Made by a program: the position numbers and the translations under genes. From Serripes groenlandicus (lineage: Eukaryota > Mollusca > Bivalvia > Cardiida > Cardiidae): a DNA stretch of 64,000 nt. Of this stretch, positions 1-12,800 are shown in pieces. Within the stretch, counting starts at the first letter, position 1; each line of letters starts with the position of its first letter. The notes below the pieces were generated by a model. The model searched no databases. It was not told the DNA's origin and was given only the letters and a program-made list of their open reading frames with translations. The stretch spans positions 199,184,110-199,248,109 of the forward strand of contig JASEVX010000001.1 in the NCBI GenBank assembly GCA_031761405.1. Reading direction: 5' to 3'.

Positions 1-326
1 TTGAGCTGAATAATATCTAGGTCAAGTTTGAATATGGGTTATATTGGGTCAGAAACAAGGTCAATAAAGGAAAATATTGTTCAAACTCCAGTGGCCGCAT
101 TTTTTACTTTGAGCAAGTTGAAACTTTGTCAGAATGTTATCTTGATGATATCTATCTAGTCCATGTTGGAATATGGGTCATATCAGGTAAAATAATATAG
201 ATCACTAGGCCAAATGAAGGACAATCTTGTTAACACTGTGGAGGTTGCATTCAGAATAATTGTCTTGATGTGTTTTGCATTGCAGTACATTGTATAATTA
301 AGGTGAGCGATCTATGGCCTCTTGTT
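1..326 (+). mobile_element. Helentron-like family B, 3' end (cut by window edge)
   Basis: The text matches the interior and 3' end of the element at 9292-11022, including the degenerate GTCAAGTTTGAATATGGGT monomer. It ends with AGGTGAGCGATC and a decayed hairpin, then CTCTTG before TTT. It lies in the VPS50 intron upstream of exon a. Confidence 0.7.
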
Positions 327-672
327 TGTATTTGCTGGTGTATTCAGGGGTTTCAAAAAATTCAATAAGATAACTCTTTACTTCATATCTTGTTTACCCT
401 TTGACAAAGACAGAGATTTATGTTTTGCCTTTTACTGCAAAAAGTTTTGTTTTATTGGCAAGCACCAAAATGTCGAATGGCTGTCTCACGTACAACAAAG
501 TTGTCTACTGCAGAGGCATCAAAAGTCATCTATGCTAGGGTTACAGGTTAAATAGAAAGAATCATAACTTAGTCATTATGTTATTTTCATGTAGCAAATA
601 AAGCTCAAAGCTACAAAATACTGTCACAAGTCTGTTACATATTTGACATTTAATTTTGTTATTTTCACAAAG

Positions 673-814
673 TGAGTTGAGCTCAAAGCTTCAAGATACA
701 TTGATGATGATAGAAGAGCAGTTAGATGTAGCTTTATCTAAAACCTGTACTAAGTTTGATGTGAACCACTATGAAAAAGTACAGATGGCTTACAGCTTGC
801 TGGGAAAAAGACAG
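673..814 (+). CDS. VPS50: VPS50 exon a
   Basis: The acceptor AG is at 671-672 and the donor GT at 815. The exon enters with one base completing a Ser codon and then has 47 codons, ending in phase 0. It encodes [10 protein letters not shown]...[10 protein letters not shown]...LLGKRQ, part of the helical N-terminal region of syndetin. The preceding exon is outside the window. Confidence 0.94.
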
Positions 815-3800
815 GTACTTTTATCTATACCAATACTGATTATACATCAGTCTTTCATTAGCTAATTGTATTATTTGCATAAACAGCAGACAACTTTTTA
901 AAAAATTGTAGGAAAAGGAGAAATTGTTGAAAACAAACATCTTCTCCTTTCCCCACTATATTTTCTATTCCATTATACAGATATGATGTTTCTTATTTTT
1001 GCCAAGAAGGTTTCAAAGTTATCTGCTGCAGATTTGGTCTTTGCTGGAAAGAGGCAACTTGTATCCAATCATTAAAACCAGACCGTGACTTTGTTGCAGT
1101 AGCAAATGCTCAAAAAGAACTGATGACTGCCTATAGCAGGTCGGCTCAGATTGACTTATCAGCTAATCATATTGTCATATAGAAAATTGATAGGTATCAA
1201 CAGGGGAGATAACCCAAAATAATAAACAAGATAAAGGCATAGGGGAGATAACCCATATGAAAGAACAAGAAGAGAAGCGGTGATTGCTGAGTTCCAATTA
1301 TATAGAATATTCAAATGAATAGGGTCAATTCGAGATGACCTTTAATGTGTTGTCATCGGATCCAATATACATGTACATTACATACAGCTAAGTATTTTGG
1401 TTTCATTGTGATTGACTTGGATTATGCCATGGGAAAACCAAGAGTTTGTCTTTTCAAGTAACCTTTTGCCTGATTTAAATGACAGGAAAGACATAAATAC
1501 ATGCTTGTTTGTGTCTTCACTGTTTACAAGGTACTGAATGTCAAGTTTCCCTTGACATAACTGATTTAATTCTTTGCAATTTTCTATAAAATTTAGACCA
1601 AAGCTTGTTTTATTGATAACTGGATAATGCGTTGACCTACAATTTTCAAACTTGGCAGGGAGGTTGGGCATGACCAGTAGATGACCCCTATACATTATGA
1701 GGACATCTGTTCATAGGTCAAGGTCCCAGTGACCAAGTACACAAAATGCTTGTCTGATTTATAACTGAAGAATGCTTGGACCTACAGTTCTCAAACTGCA
1801 GGGAGGTTGGGCATGACCAGTTGATGACCCCTATTGATTTTGAGGTCATCCGTTCAAAGGTCAAAGTCCAGTGTCTTTTAACACAAAAATCATCTTAGCC
1901 GATTGATTTTTAGGTCATCCAATCAAAGGTCAAGGTCACATCAACCTTGAACATGTTCCCCACAACGTGACAGGTTTGACAAACTTCTCTTGATTTTTGT
2001 TTTCTTTAAATAGACAGCAGTAGACCAGCTCCACCTCCACTTCACCAGTGCAATACATAACATGGCATTCCAGATAGTTCTTGGTTATGTAGAACTGTGT
2101 TCGGACTCTCAGGCACTGAAATTCAACAGAATGCAATTCTCTGATCTATGTCAAGTAAGATATTTTATGTGTGTGTTGCCTGCCTGGCAGGGAGGGTAAC
2201 ATTCCTCTGTTGTCTATCTATCTGACTCCATCTGTCTGCCATACCTTGATCATTTAATATTGATTTCATAAGTGCATTAGTATTAGGATTTGATCTCAAC
2301 AGTTGTTCCCTTCTATCAGAGGTCTAGATAAGGAGGGGTATACAGCTCTTTTCTCCAGAATATCTATCTTATTGTCTATCCAAACCCTATGATGTGGATA
2401 CTCAAAAGAATTGTCTCATTGAGATGATTCTTTTGAGTACCCACAACATAGGACTAGATATTCGAATACGAATTTTAGAACATGCAAAACTACCCTTATC
2501 TAGAGCTCTGACTTCTATCTTTTATCACTTGATGATTTACTATTACTGGCATTGAGTTGTTGTTCTTTTAAGCACATCAAATCTTCTTTGCCAGGGATCA
2601 AAGCCACTAAAAGAATTATTTTAACTGAGTATGTGTTATGATATATTTAGCAGGTCTCCTTTAAAAACATCTGAGCACAATATTGTAATGCTCAGATAGA
2701 TACAAGTTAAACTTGCATACAGAGTTTAAAAAGTTGTAGGAAATGGATCACAATGTTATCAAATGTTTGCTGCCAAAGGGTCCCAAAGTTGTATGTATAT
2801 ATGATGATATATGAGTGTAATTACTACCAAGGGATTGGAGTAAATTCACCTTGGTCGTTTAGAATATAAATGGAATTTATGTACAAACTGATTTGATGAT
2901 AGCAATATCTTCCATTTTTCAGTATGTGACAATTGAAAGTTTTACGCCATGTTTGACAGATTTGTGCAGAGCATTATGGGAAATCATGTGCAGTTATTAC
3001 AAGACAATGAAATGGCACAAGAACAATGACGATTTAGAGCCACTACATACTACAGGTAGAGATTGGTGTTTAAGCTATTATGGATTAAAGACTTATTTTA
3101 CCATTTCTCTATTGATATTTTCAAAAATAGCAATTTCACCTTTTTAAACAAGTTAATCAACTTTTAAAATCAATCCTATATTTCTACTTTTTGAATTATA
3201 CTTTTTTCCTTTGACTTTCATCTCTTTCCCTCATTCAGATCTGCAGCAGACAGCTATGAACAGGTTTAGACAAAACTACGTAAGATCTCTATAAGTAAAA
3301 GTAAAACCATTAAAATAAGTTTAAAATATCGTGGCAGAAGGAGAAATTGAGCCTTAAGAGCAATTTCTCCTTTAATAGGTTCAATTCTTTCAAAAAGTGT
3401 CTGCTGCAGTTTTGTCAGAAAGCGTCTATTTGTTGGAAAGGGTTAACCTTTTTCTTCATATTGATGCTTTCTGACGCCTCTGCAGGAGACAGCTTTTTGA
3501 AAACATAGTGACAAAAGAAGAAATTGCTCAAATCTCAGCAATTTCTCCTTTTGCCCCAATGTTTTCCACTTTTAGTCATAGGTTATCCATTCAATTTTCT
3601 ATTTTTAGCTCACCTATGCACGAAGTGCTCAAGGTGAGTTATTGTGATGGCCTTTTGTCCGGCGTCCGGCGTCCGTCAACTTTTTCTCCTCAGTAACCAG
3701 TGGGTCAATTGGGATGAAACTTTACAGGAAGCATCCTCACATTGACCTCACCAGAATTCCTTAATTTTTTTGGGATCCATGCAGAATTCTGGTTTCCATG

Positions 3801-6800
3801 GCAACGAAATGTAAAAAACTTGAAAAATCTTCTTTTCCAAAACTGGTTGGCAGATTTTCAAATAATTTTGTAGAAATGTTCCTTGGATGACCCTCTATCA
3901 GATTCCTTCAAGCCATATTGATTGGTCGAATAACATGGCCGCCAGGGGGCGGGGCTATTTTGCCTTATATGGTTATAGTGAAAACTTAAAAAATCTTCTC
4001 CCGAAAGTGTCAGGCCGATTTTCAAATAATTTTGTAGAAATGTTCCTTAGGTGACCCTCTATCAGATTCCTTAAAACCATGTTGATTAGTCGAAAAACAT
4101 GGCCGCCACAGGACGGGGCTATTTTGCCTTATATGGCTTTAGTGAAAACTTAAAAAATATTCTCCTCCAAAAGTGTTTGGCCGATTTTCAAATATATTTG
4201 TAGAAATATTGCTAGGGTGACCCTCTATCAGATTTTTTCAAGCCATATTGATTGGTCAAAAACTATGGCCGCCAGGGGGCGGGGCTTATATGGCTAAAGT
4301 GGAAAAAAATAATCAGGTGAGCGATCCAGGGCCATCATGGCCCTCTTGTGTTATAAAATATGTTCAGTCGTCTGCTGCAGAATTGTCGTATGAGGGAAAG
4401 GGTTAAAGTATGATATCAGGTAAAGAATTAAGTTTTACTTTTACTCTATTTTACAGAAGACACAAATCAAAGTACTGATGCCCTCCACCTGATGTATATA
4501 AAACAGAAGTTAGAACACGGTCTGTCACGCATCTGGCAAGATGTTCAACAGAAAGTGAGGACCTACATTCTGGGTATTAACCTGTCTGCATTTAAACTGG
4601 AGGAATTTATTCAGTTCTTGGATATAGTAAACAGGTACAATATTTATTATAATATAATTATATTGTTTTTAGTTATTATCTCTTTCCAACATACAACAAG
4701 TCTGCAGCAACACATCTAGACAAAGTTATGGAAAATATTATTAAATAAAACTATAAATATTTAATAGATAAAATGTTAACTTTTGTGCCAAAAGAAGGAA
4801 TACCTAATTATGAGAAATTTCTCTTCTTTTGCCACAATTTTTAAAAAAAATATCTGCTGTAGATGTATTAAAATGTGTCTGTTATGATTGAAAGGTACAT
4901 ATTCCTGTCTTCAGATGAGACATAATATGTTTAGCACCTGTTGCAGGTGGGTGGTGCCCTCAAACGACGACTCTCTGACTCGAACAATCCATATAAAACT
5001 CCTACCAAACATAGTCAACATAATTATATGCGTAATATCTCCGCCAAATTTGACATCCAGTCAGATCATGTCCAGACATTTTAGAGCCCTGGTAGCTCAG
5101 TCTGTGAAGATGCAGGCTGTCTATTTAGAGGCCAGAGTTTTAACCCTATTTCGGTAAACATTTTTTCTGAGGTTTGACAAAAGTCAATATGACAAATGTT
5201 GTTAGTCTTCCACCAATAGTTTAACAGTCAATGTGCCAAAGTAGACAGTTGCTTGGAAGGTCTGTTGTGTAGAGTACTGGTGTGAGAAAGCTAGGGTGAA
5301 CTGGCTGGCCTGATATGAAAATTGTTGAAAATGCTGTTAACCCCAATCAATCAGTCATTCAACTGATGAATTAACAAATATCTAGGCTAAGGCATAGCAA
5401 ATCTTAATATTTTAAAGTAAAAATAAGTGAATTGAAAGTCCTCTACAAGAGATGCGTTGAAATTCATCTGTATGTTGGAAAGTATTAATAGCATCTTTGA
5501 AGTCTCTGGAGAAAAGATGGGAATCAAAAAACAGCTTCACAACTTTCCATATTTTGATTGTATAGGCTAAATTTCAGAAGGTCAATTTTGAGAAAGAATT
5601 TACTTCTGACCAATCACATGCTTAATGCATATAGTAAAATGTTATTTGTTTGGAGAATGATTTGTGCTTCTCTCTGCTCATATAATGACTTTCTTTCTCT
5701 GCTCATATAATGACTTTCTCTCTCCGCTCATATAATGACTTTCTTTCTCCGCTCACATAATGACTTTCTCTCTCCACCCATATAATGACTTCCTTTCTCA
5801 TATAATGACTTTCTTCAGTCATATAATGACTTTCTCTCTCAGCTCATATAATGACTTTCTTTCTCCGCCCATATAATAACTCTTTTTATGCTCATATAAT
5901 GACTTTCTTTTCAGGATGATAGATATTGGGGAGGATTTTTGTGAGAGTAAATCTGAGGGCCTCCAGGATTCACTGAAACAACAGAGCTTAAACTATTTTA
6001 AAGATCACCACAGGTACATGTAGTCCATTTTAGTCAGTTATTTTGATAACTGTCTCCCATATATAGACACATTTTGAGGTATCTGCAGCAGACAACTTTT
6101 AAAAACATTATGACAAAGTGTGACTCTTTTGCCCTATTATACATTTATATATAGAAACGTTTCATATCTTTGTCTGTTTGTTTTCAAAGTCGTCTGCTAC
6201 TGAGTTGATTTATGTAGGAAATGATTGAAATCTTGCCTTGGTATGCCTGCTTTGAAAACATCTGTGGAATAAAAGTAAAATCATCTAAATCATTACTTTA
6301 TTACAGTAGTTGAAAACATTAAGGGAAAAGGAGAATTTGCTTGTTGTGAGCATTCTAGATAAACTTGTATTTATCCCATCTCTAAATGAACCTTATTTTG
6401 ATGCATCCTAAGTTGTAAGACATTCTTTGAATACTTTGTGGGAAACTGAGCAAGGCTGAAAATGTACACATGTGTTTCCTTTGCTAAGTGAGTTTCTTGG
6501 AGGATTATACGAGTTCATCAAAATGAATGGCAATGTTTACTTTGTATGAGAAGTGCAAGTATTGAAAGAATTGGAGCCTAGTGGATAATTTCTCAAAATA
6601 AATTTTAGATTTCTTATATAGATGATTCTATTTCTCAAAAAACGGTCAAGCATAAAGTTAACACATTGATAATTTCAGATCCAAAATGGATGATTTGCGG
6701 ATGTTTTTAGAGAATGAGGTCTGGGAGCTGTGTCCAGTAAAATCATCATTCCATGTTTTGAATTTAGTGGTAAGTACACTTTACTTTAGGGGTGAAATTT

Positions 6801-9800
6801 TAAGCTAAATCCATTCCCTCTAAAAGAAACATTGTGACACTTCTACAGCTGACAAATTTTGAAAACATTTGTGCAAAAGTAGAAATTGTGGATGATGAGC
6901 TATTTCTCCTTTTGCAACAATGTCATTTGCTGCAGATGCATCTGTATGTGGGAAAGTGTTAAACAATTTTATTTCATTATGATCAGAAAAGATCATGATT
7001 GGTCAAGTAATAGATGGGGTAGCTATGACTTCTGTTGAATATCAGAAAATATTTAGTTCCAGCGAGTATTCAAAGCATACTTTTATTGATGTCCGTGACT
7101 AAATCAACATGTATATTTTGATAAATAATTATCATTTTCTTAAAATTCATCTCATTTCTTTTTTAAGGAATTCAAGTTTATGAGACAGTCTGCATCCATA
7201 GAAAAATTGTTATCCAATCAAAAGAATGGAGAGAAAAAGGACAAATCAGAGCAGTCAAACAAGAACTGTAGATATTTTGAAGATTACTCAGGGGAGACAA
7301 CTCCATTTGATATTCAGACAGATACTGATGACAAGGAAGATCTTTTTTCTGGTATAGGGGTAAGACTAAGAGCTTCATTTTACCTAATGATTTTAGCTCT
7401 TTTTCCGTTGTGCATCGTATGTCAACATCTTCTCCTCTGTAATCCGGAGGCCATTTGGGATGAAACTTCATAGAAAAGCATTCTCTCAAATTCCTTCAAT
7501 TTCCTCATCCATGCAGAATTCTGGTTTCCATGGCAACTGAACATAAACTAAAAAAAACCTTAAAAAACATTTCTCCGCCAAAATTGGTTAACCGATTTTC
7601 AAATAATTGTGTAGAGATGTCCCTTCGGTGACACTCTATCAGAATATCGTAAAAAATGGCTACCAGGCGGCGAGGCTTGTTTGCCGTATATGGCTTTAGT
7701 GAAATATATATTTTAAAATCTTCTTTTCCAAAAGTATGTGGCCAATTTCCAAAAAAAATGTAGAAATGTTCCTTCAGTTACCCTCTATCAGATTCCTTCA
7801 AGCCATGCTGGTTGGTAAAACAAAAAGTTATTATGGTAGGCATGACAAATCACATTGCATAATTCAGGTGATCGATCCTGGGCCATCATGGCCCTCTTGT
7901 TACTTTTAATGTGTCACTTCCAACATTCAGACACATATGCAGCTAAAGGCTCTTGAAAACATTGTGGCAACAGGAAAAAATATTCATTGTAGATATTTTT
8001 TTTCGATTTGCCACACTTTCATTTTTAGCTCGACTATTCGAAGAATATGAGAGCTATACTACTCACCCTGGCGTCGCCGTCCACGTTTACACTTTGGTTA
8101 AGGTTTTGCATGCAAGTTCTTAAATACTACATGTTTTGCATTGAAACTTTCTACAACCCTACCAAACTATCACACCAATGTAGATTATCAAGTTAGATAA
8201 CTATTTTATCATTTTATGCAAGTTATGGCCCTTTTTTTACTTAGAAATTCTGGTTAAAGTTTTGCGTGCAACTAAATTAAGAGTCCATATCTCAGTATTT
8301 ACTTGATGCATTGCATTGAACCTTTATACAACCCTACCCAACTATTACACCTGTGTAGATTATCAAGTAAGATAACTCTATCCTGCATTTTATGCAAGTT
8401 ATGGCCCTTTTTTTACCTTAGAAATTCTGGTTAAAGTTTTGCGTGCAACTAAATTAAGAGTCCATATGTCAGTATTTACTTGATGCATTGCATTGAAACT
8501 TTCTACAACCCTACCCAACTATTACACCTGTGCAGATTATCAAGGAAGATAACTCTATCCTGCATTTTATGCAAGTTATGGCCCTTTTTTTACTTAGAAA
8601 TTCTGGTTAAAGTTTTGTGTGCAACTAAATTAAGAGTCCATATCTCAGTATATACTTGATGCATTGCATTGAACCTTTATACAACCCTACCCAACTATCA
8701 CACCTATGTAGATTATCAAGTTAGATAACTCTATCCTGCAATATATGCAAGTTATGGCACTTTTTCTACTTAGAAATTCTGGTTAAAGTTTTGCATGCAA
8801 CTAAATTAAGAGTCCATGTCTCAGTATTTACTTGATGCATTGCATTGAACCTTTATACAACCCTACCCAACTATCACACCTATGTAGATTATCAAGTTAG
8901 ATAACTCTGTCCTGCATTTTATGCAAGTTATGGCATCTTTTTAACTTAGAAATTCTGGTTAAAGTTTTGCGTGCAACTAAATTAAGAGTCCATGTCTCAG
9001 TATTTACTTGATGCATTGCATTGTAACGTTCTACAACCCTACCCAACTATCACACCTGTGTAGATTATCAAGTATGATAACTCTATCCTGCATTTTATGC
9101 AAGTTATGGCATTTTTGGACTTATAAATTCTGGTTAAAGTTTTGCATGCAACTACATAAAGAGACCATCTCTTAGTAACTACTTGATGCATTGCATTGAA
9201 ACTTTATACAACCTTTCCCAATTGCACAACTATAAACACAACCAATTAAGATAACTCTATCCTGTATATGGTGCAAATTGTTGCCCTTTTTAGCTCACCT
9301 ATGCACGAAATGAAAGGTGAGCTATTGTGATCACATTTTGTCCGGCATCCGTCCGTTGTGCGTTGTCAACATTTGAGCTTGTTAACACTCTACAGGCTAC
9401 ATTTTGCATCCAATCTTCATGAAAGTTTATCAGAACGTTTATCTCCATAAAATCTTGGACAAGTTCGAAACTAGGCCATATGAGGTCAAAAACTAGGTCA
9501 CTAGGTCGAATTGAAGGGAAATCTTGTTAACACTCGGGAGGCCACATTTTCAACTTGAGCATGTTGAAACCTTATCAGAATGTTTGTCTTGATGATATGT
9601 AGGTCAAGTTCGAACATAGGTCACGTCGGGTCAAAAAGTAGGTCACTAGGTCAAATTGAAGGAAAATCTTGTTAACACTCCAGAGGCCGCAATGTTTGTC
9701 TTAAAAATATCTAGGTCAAGTTCGAATATGGGTTATGCCGGGTCAAAAACTAGGTCACTAGGCCAAATTGAAGGATAATCTTGTTTACACTTTGGATGCC

Positions 9801-12800
9801 ACATTTTTTTGCTTCAGCAGCTTGAAATTTTGTCAGAATGTTTGTCTAAATTATATCTAGGCCAAGTTCGGATAAGGGTCATGCAGGGTTAAAAACTAGG
9901 TCACTAGGCCAAATTGAAGGGTAATCTTGTTAACACTCTGGATACTGCATTTTTAATTTCAGCATGATAAAACTTTATCAGAATGTTTTTCTTGATGATA
10001 TGTAGACCAAGTTTGAATATGGGTCATACTGGGTCAAAAACTAGGTCACTAGATCAAATTGAAGGAAAATCTTGTGAACACTTTGGATGCCGCATTTTTT
10101 GCTTCAGCAGCTTGAAATTTGGTCAGAATGTTTGTCTGAATTATATCTAGGTCAATTTGAAATATGGGTCATATTGGATCAGAAACTAGGTCAATAAAAG
10201 AAATTATTATATACCTACTATGAATCAAAGTATTTGATTGGACGAGAAGCAGTCACGTGTGATTCAATAAAAAGTGACTATTTGACTCCTTTTCGCTTTT
10301 ATTCTAAAATTCAGGTCCAATAGTCCATTTTCGAGTCAATAGTTCATCTGTTATGACGTTATTGTTTGAAATGACGTCATGCACGTGCATAACCAACATT
10401 TTAACGCGCGTGTCATGTTACAGTATACTGCATTCTTGCTGCATTTACAATAATAATCCAGTGTTTATGTTAGAATCTACATTTATGTTACATACATTTA
10501 CCCAATTAAAATGATGACAGCAATGTTATAAATAAACTAGTTAAATTATGCGTTTTTCATGAAGATATATAATAAAACAGCTATTTACTCCCTTTGAGTT
10601 CAATGGTGAAAAACTATTCTTCCTCGCAAATGACTATTGACCCGAAATAGAGAACTATTGACCTCGACTTCGTCTCGGTCAATAGTTCTCTATTTCGGGT
10701 CAATAGTCATTCACTTGGAAGAATAGTTTTTCACTATTGACCTCAAGAGGAGTAAATAGCTGTATAATATTGTTCAAACTCTGGAGGCCGCATTTTTACT
10801 TTGAGCAAGTTGAAACTTTGTCAGAATTTTGTCTTGATGATATCTAGTCCATGTTGGAATATGGGTCATATCGGGTAAACAAATATAGATCACTAGGCCA
10901 AATGAAGGAAAATATTGTTAACACTGTGAAGGTTGCATTCAGAATAATTGTCTTGATGTGTTTTGCATTGCAGTACATTGTATAATTAAGGTGAGCGATC
11001 CAGGGCCATCATGGCCCTCTCGTTTTACTTAGAATTTATGGTTAAAGGTTTGCGTGCAACTACATTAAGAGTCCATATCTTAGTAACTACTTGATGCATT
11101 CCATTGAAAGGTTATACAGCTCTTACCAACCATCACATCTATGTAAACAATCAAGTATGATTACTCTATCCAGCATTTTATGCAAGTTATGGACCTTTTT
11201 GGACTAAGAAATTCTTGTTAAAGTTTTGGAACTACATTTAGTGTAATCTCAGTAACAACTTGAAAAATTTAATTGAAACTTTATACAACCTTTCCCAATT
11301 GCACAACTATAAACACAACCAATTAAGATAACTCTATCCGGTATATGGTGCAAATTGTTGCCCTTTTTTTACTTAGAATTTATGGTTAAAGGTTTGAGTG
11401 CAACTACATTAAGAGTCCATATCTTAGTAACTACTTGATGCATTCCATTGAAAGGTTATACAACCCTTTCTAACCATCACACCTATAAAAATAATCATGT
11501 TAAATAACACTATCCTGCATATAATACAAATTATCACCCACTAAGAAATTGTGGTTAATGTTTTGCATGCAACTAAATTAGAGTCCATTATCTCAGTAAC
11601 TTAAATAAGCGGTGGAATAGTCTTGCGCGCTGTCCTCCGACAGCTCTTGTTTATTTACTTTTTTATCCCCCCTTTTTCGAAGTAAAAAGGGGGTTATTAA
11701 TTTGGGTTTGTCTGTCTGTCACACTTCGTTTCCGTACAATAACTGCCACAAATGTTAACCGTTTTTTATTCTAGCTTGGTAACAAGGTTAAATGCCTTAA
11801 GGGCTAGGCCAAGTTCAATCGTCACTTTCGGCAGACTTTATTCGGTGGAGTTATGGCCCCTTATTTAACAAAAAATGTCGTTTGTTGCTGTTTCCGTGCA
11901 ATAACTGCCACAAATGTGAACCGCTTTTTTCAAACTTGGTAACAAGGTTAAATGACTTAAGGGCTAGGCCAAGTTCGATCAACACTTTGGCGGACATTAT
12001 TCAGTGGAGTTATGGCCCCTTAATTAACAAAAAATGTCGTTTGTTGCTGTTTCCGTGCAATAACTGCCACAAATGTGAATCGTTTTTTTTACAAACTTGT
12101 TTACTCTGTAATACATGTTCAATAAAAAGTCTACTGACATGTTTAAATCTAACCTCAACATTTCCTACAATAATTCCTGCAAGCGCGAGATATAAATTTC
12201 ATGATTTTGCTTGTTGCTTCAAAGATATCTTCTTAATATTTCATATTTTTGCCTAGAATTTTAAAATGTGTTTGCTGCAGATTTGTTGTATGTGGCACAG
12301 GGTCAATGAAACTTTATACACATTTTATATACTCATGAAATGTAGTCCTACTAGACGTGTGAGATCACCGCCCTCTCAGGGAGACACATGGGTATAACTT
12401 TACTGTTGTCAGGGAGAAACACAGGTATAACTTTACTGTTGTCAAGGAGATACATGGATATAACTTTACTGTTGTCAGGAAGACACATGGATATAACTTT
12501 ACTGTTGTCAGGGAGACACATGGATATAACTTAACTGTTGTCAGAAAGACACATGGGTATAACTTTACTGTTGTCAGGGAGATACATGGGTATAACTTTA
12601 TTGTTGTCAGGGAGATACATGGGTATAACTTTACTGTTGTTAGGGAGACACATGGATATAAACTTTACTGTAGTCAGGGAGATACATGGGTATAACATTA
12701 CTGTTGTCAGGAAGACACATGGGTATAACTTTACTGTTGTCAGGAAGACACATGGGTATAACTTTACTGTTGTCAGGGAGACACATGGATATAACTTAAC

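Larger units (their letters stand above)
8027..11649 (+). mobile_element. Helentron-like family D element with 176-bp tandem array
   Basis: It starts AGCTCGACTATTCGAAGAAT. GACTATTC near the 5' end is inverted as GAATAGTC near the 3' end. The 3' hairpin GCTGTCCTCCGACAGC (11629-11644) is followed by TCTTG then TTT. The interior is a tandem array of about 176-bp monomers: TTAGAAATTC or close variants at 8241, 8418, 8594, 8770, 8946 and 9121, continuing after 11023. No protein is encoded. A family B element interrupts it at 9292-11022. Confidence 0.8.
7905..12306. mobile_element. Piggybac-like MITE split by a 4.2-kb transposon nest
   Basis: The left half (7905-8026, ending CGATTTGCCACACTTTCATT) and right half (about 12262-12306, ATGTGTTTGCTGCAGATTTG then TATGTGGCACAGGG) are the two sides of one MITE. 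Elements D (8027-11649) and C (11665-12213) lie between them. It is the oldest layer of this nest. Confidence 0.7.

Noticed and set aside
7178..7489. 103-codon minus-strand frame
   Set aside because: It is the antisense of VPS50 exon g and the adjoining transposon.
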